A program made the translations under genes and the position numbers. A stretch of DNA of 13,763 nucleotides. It comes from an uncultured Saprospiraceae bacterium. GTDB lineage: Bacteria; Bacteroidota; Bacteroidia; Chitinophagales; Saprospiraceae. The DNA lies in assembly GCA_937894165.1 (NCBI GenBank), contig CALCSX010000159.1, positions 1-13,763 of the forward strand, written 5' to 3'. The notes beneath the pieces were generated by a model. It worked only from the letters and a program-made list of their open reading frames with translations. It was not told the origin of the DNA and did not search any database. Below are positions 6,917-13,763 of the stretch, in pieces (positions within the stretch are counted from its first letter, which is position 1; each line of letters starts with the position of its first letter).

Positions 6917-9900
6917 GTGATAGGATACATTGGTTTAGACGCCGGAAAATTCTTAAGAATTGGAAGTATTATCTTCTTATTCCTATGTGTCACCATTGAC
7001 ATGTCTGGTCAAACTGAATCATTGAGCAATCTGAGATTGGTGAAGATTGATCCAACGAAAGGAGATACGCTGGTGATTAAAGATACGCTGACGATCATAC
7101 CCGGATCAATTAGGATTCTGAAAGATGGCAATTGGGAAATTCTTCCCGATACTTGCGTATCAATTAAAAATAACCAAATCCTTATTTATTGTTTAGCTTC
7201 GGATTTTGATGAAGAAGTGTATTTGCAATACAGAACTTTTTCATTTGATATGGGCAAGACTTATCAAACGGCTTACCGTCCAATTTCAAATCCCGACAGA
7301 CAGAGAACCCGACCTTTGGAATTGCAACAACTGAGTGGGGGATCTATTTTTGGAGAAAATACGGGTTTAGACTATTCAGGTTTATTCAATAGGAGTTTGT
7401 CTCTAGGGAATAATCAGGATTTGTACTTGAATTCCAACTTTAATCTTCAATTGGCAGGTCAAATTGGTGACGATATTGAAATTCTCGGCGCTATCACTGA
7501 CAATAATTTCCCAATACAACCGCAAGGTAATACGCAGCAGTTACAAGATTTTGATCGTGTTTTTATTCAATTAACAAAAGGCAGGAATGTGCTTCGTGCC
7601 GGTGATGACGAAATCAGAAATCCTGCCAACTCTTATTTTAGCAGATATTTTAAGAAAATCCAAGGAGTAACTTACAGTGGAATTTGGGATTTTGGGGAAG
7701 GTGAGATTGGGACGAAAGTGGGAGGATCGGTTTCCAGAGGAAAGTTTAACAGAGTGTTTTTACAGACTTTTGAAGGTAATCAGGGACCATATAAAATATC
7801 GGGCGCAGATGGAGAACCATATATTGTGGTCCTAGCCGGGACAGAGCGTGTTTTTTGGGATGGTGTTTTGCTGAAAAGAGGAGAGAGCAATGATTATATT
7901 ATAGACTACAATCAGGGCGAGATAACTTTTACTACGAAAAGGATTATAACCAAGGACAGTCGAATTTCCATTGAATATGAATATTCCGCTCAGTATTATA
8001 CACGGTCAGTCATTGAGAATCAAATAAGTTATATTACTGATAAAATTGAGGTAGATTTTGCTCTTTATTCTGAGCAGGATGGGAAAACACCGACAGAATT
8101 ACAGACACTTACAGACGAGGATAGATTTGCTTTGGCGCAGGCCGGAGATGATATCAAGTCTGTTTTTTCCCCCGGAATTCGAGAAGTTATGGAGGGAGAG
8201 GATCCCTTAGTGGCTTACAATAGAATAGATACGCTTGTGGATGGCCAGGTTTATAATGTTTTAGTTCCCGCATTACGGGATGGTAGCGAAGAGAGATTTA
8301 CGGCCGTTTTTAGCAGGGTTGGTTCCGGAAATGGCAACTATAATATTTCAACAAACGTGAATAATGGGAGATTCTACGAGTGGGTGGCTCCGGATCCGGT
8401 GACCGGAATGATGAGGGGAGAGTATGAGCCTGTGCGTGTGCTTGTGGCTCCTCAATTAATGCAAATGTATAATTTAGGGGGAAAATATAAATTTAAAGAC
8501 GGAGGTTTTCTCAAAACCGAAGTAGCACTAAGTAATATGGATTTAAATCGGTATTCCTTGATTGATAATACGGATAATGCGGGCTTGGCTGGCAATATTT
8601 CCGGTCAGAAAAGTATACGTTTGAGCAGCGATTCCTTAGCCTGGAAAATGAGTGTTTCAGGCAATTTGGAAGCGAGACAGGAGCATTTCAGGACAATAAA
8701 TCCCTATAGAAATATTGAATTTTCCAGGGATTGGAATTTTAATCAATTAGATACCGGCCAGCAGGTCTTCGGGAATGTCCAAATAGACCTTCAGGATCGA
8801 AAAAACCAATATCGGAGTAGTTACGGCTATTCAATGTTCAATGCTTCAGACGTTTTTAATGGAAGAAAATTGATAAGCGCTCAGAAGTTTAATGATGGAA
8901 AATTAGATATTGACGCGAGAGGCTCTTATTTAATGACAGATGCGGCCGTAAATTCAAGATTTTTTAGACCAATTGCATTAATCTCTTACACTTTGGAGGA
9001 TTTTCAATCAGTGAAAGCGGGATTTTATCTTGAAAAAGAGCAAAACAGGCTGTTTCAAAGGCAGGATTCATTGGAATTAGGGAGTTTTGATTATAATTTA
9101 TATCGGTTTTTCTTGGAACTACCCGAGACGAGCAAGAAATTTCGCAGTAGGATAAGTTATGACAGGAGATATGATTATTCTCCCTTAGCGGGTCAGTTCG
9201 AACTATTTACCACGGCGAACGACTATGTTTGGTCAGGACTTTTTTCTACCAATCGAGCTTCAACCTTGCAGTGGAATTTGACCTACAGGACTTTGGAGGT
9301 GAACAATTCGCAGATAAACAGTTTAGGGGTTCAAGAGGGCAATAAGTTTTTGGGAAGAGTAAATTATGGTGTTGGTTTTTTTAAAAATATGGTGAGATCG
9401 AATACCATTTATGAAATAAATTCAGGGCAGGAGCCGAGGACTGAATTAACGTATATTCGAGTAGAGAGAGGAAGGGGAACTCATATTTGGACGGATTATA
9501 ATGAGGATGACGTTCAGCAAATAGGGGAGTTTGACCTAGCACCTTTTCCGGACACTGCCAATTTTATTCAGTTTTTTAATAGAACAGATGAGCTCGTGGG
9601 AACCAATAATATTGTTTTCAACCAAAGTTTAAATATTATTCCTATTCAAAAGGAGGATTTGAACTTTGTGGGAGATATTTTACAACGCTTTTCATTGTTG
9701 TCACAATTTGTGTTGAACCGTAAAACCAGTGCATTGGAATCCTTCAATCCATTTGTTGATTTCCAGAGGGATACAAATCTACTTAGTGGTAATATGAGCA
9801 ACAATCATATTTTGTATTTCAATAGAAACGACCCGGGTTACGAATTCCAGATTGGTTTTAATGGTGTTTCCAATAGGTCCCTTTTACTGGCAGGGGTTGA

Positions 9901-10429
9901 GACACGGACATTAAACAAACAGTATCTAAGGTACAGACAAAATTTTTTCTCATCGGTGAGTTTTATTATTGAAGGAAGTGTGGATAATGAATTCAGTTCT
10001 TCAGAGTTAACAGATGCGAGGAATTTTAATATTTTAAATTATCGCCTTAGTCCTGAAATTTCATACCAGAGCGGGACAAAATATAGGTCGGTATTTAAAT
10101 ACAGTTACAGAAATTCTGAAAATGAGCAAGCGGAGGACAATGCTGTCATCAATGAGTTTTCTTTTCAAAACACCCTAGCTAACTCAAATACTTCGAATTT
10201 AAGAATGGATTTAACTGCCATATTAATTAAATTTGAAGGGAGAGAAAACAGCCCGGTTGCATTGGCAATGCTTGATGGCTTCCGCAATGGAACCAATTAC
10301 GTATTAAATTTCGTTTATGAAAGGAAGCTTTCTAATAATATTAGGTTAAGCATAGGATATGAGGGTAGGAAATCTCCGGATGTAAAATTTTTGCATACTG
10401 CTAGAGCACAAGTTGGTGCAATATTTTAG
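6917..10429 (+). CDS. Large outer-membrane beta-barrel-like protein of unknown function
   Basis: This is a predicted cell-envelope protein of 1170 residues, not assignable to a named gene. The only in-frame start is GTG at 6917-6919; an in-frame stop lies at 6902-6904. The N-terminus has a hydrophobic segment (about 17-28, IIFLFLCVTI) and a likely cleavage after MSG. Most of the rest is alternating polar/aromatic strands rich in Asn, Tyr, Phe, Arg and Gly, and it ends in RAQVGAIF. The C-terminal Phe is typical of outer-membrane beta-barrels. A distinctive stretch at about 290-364 (IVVLAGTERVFWDG, DYIIDYNQGEITFTTKR, IEYEYSAQYYTRS) recalls, from memory, a recurring block in large uncharacterised envelope proteins of Bacteroidota and relatives, some SprA-like. 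It is divergent from the peroxidase gene and 63 bases before the metalloprotease gene. A role in surface export or adhesion would be a guess. Confidence 0.85.
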   Translation: MIGYIGLDAGKFLRIGSIIFLFLCVTIDMSGQTESLSNLRLVKIDPTKGDTLVIKDTLTIIPGSIRILKDGNWEILPDTCVSIKNNQILIYCLASDFDEEVYLQYRTFSFDMGKTYQTAYRPISNPDRQRTRPLELQQLSGGSIFGENTGLDYSGLFNRSLSLGNNQDLYLNSNFNLQLAGQIGDDIEILGAITDNNFPIQPQGNTQQLQDFDRVFIQLTKGRNVLRAGDDEIRNPANSYFSRYFKKIQGVTYSGIWDFGEGEIGTKVGGSVSRGKFNRVFLQTFEGNQGPYKISGADGEPYIVVLAGTERVFWDGVLLKRGESNDYIIDYNQGEITFTTKRIITKDSRISIEYEYSAQYYTRSVIENQISYITDKIEVDFALYSEQDGKTPTELQTLTDEDRFALAQAGDDIKSVFSPGIREVMEGEDPLVAYNRIDTLVDGQVYNVLVPALRDGSEERFTAVFSRVGSGNGNYNISTNVNNGRFYEWVAPDPVTGMMRGEYEPVRVLVAPQLMQMYNLGGKYKFKDGGFLKTEVALSNMDLNRYSLIDNTDNAGLAGNISGQKSIRLSSDSLAWKMSVSGNLEARQEHFRTINPYRNIEFSRDWNFNQLDTGQQVFGNVQIDLQDRKNQYRSSYGYSMFNASDVFNGRKLISAQKFNDGKLDIDARGSYLMTDAAVNSRFFRPIALISYTLEDFQSVKAGFYLEKEQNRLFQRQDSLELGSFDYNLYRFFLELPETSKKFRSRISYDRRYDYSPLAGQFELFTTANDYVWSGLFSTNRASTLQWNLTYRTLEVNNSQINSLGVQEGNKFLGRVNYGVGFFKNMVRSNTIYEINSGQEPRTELTYIRVERGRGTHIWTDYNEDDVQQIGEFDLAPFPDTANFIQFFNRTDELVGTNNIVFNQSLNIIPIQKEDLNFVGDILQRFSLLSQFVLNRKTSALESFNPFVDFQRDTNLLSGNMSNNHILYFNRNDPGYEFQIGFNGVSNRSLLLAGVETRTLNKQYLRYRQNFFSSVSFIIEGSVDNEFSSSELTDARNFNILNYRLSPEISYQSGTKYRSVFKYSYRNSENEQAEDNAVINEFSFQNTLANSNTSNLRMDLTAILIKFEGRENSPVALAMLDGFRNGTNYVLNFVYERKLSNNIRLSIGYEGRKSPDVKFLHTARAQVGAIF

Positions 10430-10449
10430 GCAAATTGAAATAGAATTCC

Positions 10450-10457
10450 TAACTTTG
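10450..10457 (+). promoter_or_regulatory. Putative -7 promoter element of the metalloprotease gene
   Basis: TAACTTTG fits TAnnTTTG and ends 35 bases before the ATG at 10493. A TTG at 10435-10437 lies only 12 bases upstream, shorter than usual for a -33 element. The motif suggests that the protease gene can be transcribed separately from the envelope gene ending at 10429. Confidence 0.45.
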
Positions 10458-10492
10458 TTTTAATTATATATATTTACAAAAAACTTTATTGT

Positions 10493-13400
10493 ATGAATAA
10501 GTTATATTCTTTAGTACTTGCGCTATTGATTTTATCAGTACTCCAATTGAAGGGGCAAGACTTTTGGCAAAAAGCCACGACTGAGGACATTTTTATGATG
10601 GGCGTTGATAGAAGTCTTCCTGAAATGAAATCAGATGTATTCTTATTGGAAACAGAAGATTTGAAGACATATCTAGCAGATGCTCCAAAGGAATTTTCTA
10701 CAAACAAAGGAATGGAAATTAAAATACCTTTGGTTGATGGTGATATCAAAACTTTTTATGTTTTTGACAGTCCGGTTATGGATTCGGGTATTGCCGCAAG
10801 ATATCCAAATATCAAATCATTTGTTGGAACATCTAAAGATGGAGATAGGGTTCATATGGGATATGGGACTAAAGGGTTTTATGCCATCATCAAATCAAAT
10901 GGTAAAACAATTATTATTGATCAATATAATTTTGATAACGATCAATTTTATGCTGTTTATAATATGATGGATTATCCTACAGATTACTGGAATACATTTC
11001 GATGTGAAAATGAAGATCACAATCACGATGAGGTGAATGAACATCTTAACGATTTGCTACAGAATTTGGATGGTGACAGGAATGGCAACCCTATCGCATT
11101 GAGATCTTATCGTCTTGCTATGGCAACTTCGACCGAGTATAGTAATAGGTTCGGAGGTACCAAAGAATCGGTAATGGAGGAGTTGAATAAAGTGGTTAAC
11201 AGGGTCAACAGCGTTCTTTATAATGAAATTGGAGTTCGGTTGGTGCTTATAGACAATAATGATGAATTAATTCAATTGACCGGTAGTGCTTATACAAATG
11301 GAAATTCTCAAGCGATGATCAACGAGAATCCTATTGTTTTACGAAATAATGGTGTATTCCCTTCAGATTATGATATTGGACATGTTTTAGGAACCAATGG
11401 AGGTGGACTTGCGCAGCTATTTTCTCTTTGCTCGAACGGCGGTACACCTGAAGGGAGTAGTAAGGCAAGGGGAGTTTCCACATGGGCCTCAGTCGTTGGA
11501 GATCCCTTCCATATTCAGGTAGTGGCTCATGAGCTTGGCCACCAATTTGGAGCACCCCATTCTTTTAATAATTGTAATTTTGGAGGAAATGAGAGCGAAA
11601 CTACCGGTTATGAACCGGGTTCAGGTCATACAATTATGTCTTATTTGGGCTTATGTGGTCCGGATAATGCTATCGGTACGCAGTTGGATAATTATAACTG
11701 GCATAGTTTGAATGCCATGTTTGGACATATTACAGGAGGTGCAGCGAATTGTGGTACAATAATTGAAAATGTAAATACACGTCCGACATCTTTTATTGAT
11801 ATTGAAGGAGGTTTTACCATTCCAATTGGGACACCATTCAAACTTACGGGAAGAGCGGAAGATAATGAATCATCACAAAGCGAATTAACCTACAGTTGGG
11901 AGCAGGCGGATATTGGACCGCTGTCTCCTTTGGGTCAACCGGAGGGCACTGCGCCATTATTTAGAGTTTATGAACCTTCCAGTTCGCCTATTAGATATTT
12001 TCCAAATTTACCTCATATTCTTAGTGGTACAACAACACGGGAGGAAGTATTACCAACAACGACAAGACCATTGACTTTCCGTTTTGTAGTGAGAGATAAT
12101 GATCCTAATGGTGGTGCATATATACAGAGTGAAATAGAATTTTCCTCTTCAGCAGAAGCAGGTCCTTTTAGAATAATTACACCGACAGCCGGAAAAACCT
12201 ATGAAGTTGGAGATTATATTAAACTTGAATGGGATGTAGCCGGAACATATGTCGCTCCTGTAAATTGCAAAAATGTAAATATATTAATAGCTAGCAATAA
12301 TGGACAAGAATTCTTTACAGTGGCTAGCAATGTTGTCAACAGTGGTTCAATCGATCTGGAAATACCTGATATGGTTTCAGGAGGATTACGGTTTTATATT
12401 GAAGCCGCGGACAATATCTTCTTTAATGTTTCCAATGGTAATTTTAGTATAACTGAAGCCAGTGAGCCTTCCTTAAGTATTGTTCCTCAGAATTATTATT
12501 TGCAGGTATGTACACCAGAAACTGTGGATGTTGTGTTTGATATAACACCACTAGGTGGTTTTGATGGAACTGCAGAGATTAAATATTTAGGAGGCTTACC
12601 TGATGATATAGATGTTGTATTTAATAAAACTACTGTTAATTCAATTGATCAATTGATCGCTACCTTAACGATTGGCAGCAGCATCCCTCTGGGAGTAAAT
12701 GATTTTGAAATCGAAATAGAAACCTCAACAGGATTAATCTTCCAAAGACGAATACAGGTGGATATTTCAACTTTGGATGCCAGTGATATCGATGTGGTAG
12801 GACCGGAAGATGGTATGACAGGTATTAACGGTGCTCCTACTTTGCGTTGGACAGGGGTTGACCACGCAGATGAGTATGTGGTAACTTTAAAATCTTTAGA
12901 CGGATCTATTAATTATACGATAACCACTACAGATACTGTATTTGTGATAAGTGATCTATTACCACCTGCCACCGTTTTTTACTGGACAGTGAATATTGTT
13001 AACAGATGTGGATATACACCGGGTGAAAATCAGAGATTGTTCACTTTTGCGACGGTAAATTCAAATTGTGAAACTTTTGATTCCGGTGCAACAGAAAATG
13101 CTCCTTTTATACTTCCAAGTAATTCTCCCGGAATTAAGGATTTGGTAGTCAATGTCCCGACCGGTGGAGCAGTATCAGATATTAATGTCCCGACATTTCG
13201 TGGGAGAAGCACAAATGGTGATTTATTCGCATTGACCATTGATCTTATAAGTCCTTCCGGAACAGAGGTGACATTGATTCAAAACCAATGTCCTACGAAG
13301 CAAATCTGGAATTTACCTTTTGACGATGATTTAAATACAGCATTTAACTGTAATATTGCAGAAGGTACACCTAGAAGAACACTATTTAACAATTTGAAAA

Positions 13401-13763
13401 ATTTTGTTGGAGAAGATGCAGCCGGAGATTGGATATTTAGATTTGATAATAATGCTTTTAGTAATGCACAAATACGTGGATTAAGTCTGGAGGTATGTGG
13501 CAACATTGAAACATCTCCTATTTCCTTAGTTCACAATGAAGTTTTAGAGGTTCCGACACTCCAGTATCAAACAATTTCAAGCAATTGGTTGAAAGTTGAA
13601 GATGCGGTGAGTAGCAATGATGAATTGATTTATACGGTTTTAGAATTGCCTAAAAAGGGACATATTGAAAGATATGGCACTTATGTTGGTCAAGGAAATA
13701 CGTTCACCCAGTCAGCATTAAATGATTTTGGTATGATTTATTATCATACAGGAAGTGAATTAG
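10493..13763 (+). CDS. Secreted reprolysin-like zinc metalloprotease, multidomain (3' end outside window)
   Basis: The frame is open from ATG 10493 to the window edge (1090 codons, no stop). A signal peptide (1-22, ending LKGQ) is followed by an apparent propeptide to about 195. A reprolysin-like (M12B-type) peptidase domain covers about 200-425. Its zinc site is HELGHQFGAPH (346-356), with catalytic Glu347, and its Met-turn is IMSY (Met382). Then come Ig-like modules (about 428-545 and 557-652) and an unassigned stretch. An Fn3-like module follows at about 769-856. A proprotein-convertase P domain is at about 860-1002 (LTIDLISPSGTEV, AGDWIFRF). The last segment is the start of a cadherin-like/CSPG repeat at about 1008-1090 (LPKKGHIERYG, FTQSALNDFGMIYYHTGSE). 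Such Bacteroidota proteases normally end in a T9SS sorting domain, but that part is not visible. The substrate is unknown. The protein is probably exported and acts outside the cell. Confidence 0.93.
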   Translation, partial: MNKLYSLVLALLILSVLQLKGQDFWQKATTEDIFMMGVDRSLPEMKSDVFLLETEDLKTYLADAPKEFSTNKGMEIKIPLVDGDIKTFYVFDSPVMDSGIAARYPNIKSFVGTSKDGDRVHMGYGTKGFYAIIKSNGKTIIIDQYNFDNDQFYAVYNMMDYPTDYWNTFRCENEDHNHDEVNEHLNDLLQNLDGDRNGNPIALRSYRLAMATSTEYSNRFGGTKESVMEELNKVVNRVNSVLYNEIGVRLVLIDNNDELIQLTGSAYTNGNSQAMINENPIVLRNNGVFPSDYDIGHVLGTNGGGLAQLFSLCSNGGTPEGSSKARGVSTWASVVGDPFHIQVVAHELGHQFGAPHSFNNCNFGGNESETTGYEPGSGHTIMSYLGLCGPDNAIGTQLDNYNWHSLNAMFGHITGGAANCGTIIENVNTRPTSFIDIEGGFTIPIGTPFKLTGRAEDNESSQSELTYSWEQADIGPLSPLGQPEGTAPLFRVYEPSSSPIRYFPNLPHILSGTTTREEVLPTTTRPLTFRFVVRDNDPNGGAYIQSEIEFSSSAEAGPFRIITPTAGKTYEVGDYIKLEWDVAGTYVAPVNCKNVNILIASNNGQEFFTVASNVVNSGSIDLEIPDMVSGGLRFYIEAADNIFFNVSNGNFSITEASEPSLSIVPQNYYLQVCTPETVDVVFDITPLGGFDGTAEIKYLGGLPDDIDVVFNKTTVNSIDQLIATLTIGSSIPLGVNDFEIEIETSTGLIFQRRIQVDISTLDASDIDVVGPEDGMTGINGAPTLRWTGVDHADEYVVTLKSLDGSINYTITTTDTVFVISDLLPPATVFYWTVNIVNRCGYTPGENQRLFTFATVNSNCETFDSGATENAPFILPSNSPGIKDLVVNVPTGGAVSDINVPTFRGRSTNGDLFALTIDLISPSGTEVTLIQNQCPTKQIWNLPFDDDLNTAFNCNIAEGTPRRTLFNNLKNFVGEDAAGDWIFRFDNNAFSNAQIRGLSLEVCGNIETSPISLVHNEVLEVPTLQYQTISSNWLKVEDAVSSNDELIYTVLELPKKGHIERYGTYVGQGNTFTQSALNDFGMIYYHTGSEL

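Noticed and set aside
10486..10749. Minus-strand open frame at the start of the metalloprotease gene
   Set aside because: It is antisense to the signal peptide and propeptide of a well-supported gene and has no recognisable features.

Overview
The window looks like chromosomal DNA of a member of the Bacteroidota, plausibly a Saprospiria/Lewinella-type marine or sludge organism, although the family-level guess is weak. Signs seen directly: AT-rich DNA, starts without Shine-Dalgarno sequences, several TAnnTTTG motifs (the Bacteroidota -7 promoter element) about 25-50 bases before genes, signal peptides ending in a Gly/Ser-Gln cleavage context, and both kinds of type IX secretion (T9SS) C-terminal sorting domain.

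Left part (1-4596): four genes on the minus strand, bracketed by two inverted copies of a ~126-bp imperfect palindrome. From right to left they are sucB (2-oxoglutarate dehydrogenase E2), ybaB (nucleoid-associated protein), a secreted LamG protein with a type B T9SS sorting domain, and hemA (glutamyl-tRNA reductase). sucB-ybaB-LamG are spaced by 12 and 30 bases and look like one transcript. hemA has its own promoter-like motif. The left repeat copy runs into the hemA stop codon. The right copy lies upstream of the sucB promoter-like motif.

Middle (4791-6734): a secreted animal-type heme peroxidase with a type A T9SS sorting tail, minus strand. By hand alignment the catalytic distal arginine is a lysine.

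Right part (6917-13763): two plus-strand genes for the cell envelope. The first is a 1170-residue protein with a signal peptide and outer-membrane beta-barrel character. The second is a very large secreted zinc metalloprotease (reprolysin-like, HExxHxxGxxH) with Ig/Fn3-like modules, a proprotein-convertase P domain and the start of a cadherin-like/CSPG repeat. It runs off the right edge.

Functionally the window mixes housekeeping metabolism (tetrapyrrole synthesis, TCA cycle) with three predicted T9SS cargo proteins and one outer-membrane protein. I do not see a defence system, mobile element with transposase, CRISPR array, tRNA or rRNA. The most unusual item is the paired structured repeat, whose copy-to-copy differences largely preserve base pairing.
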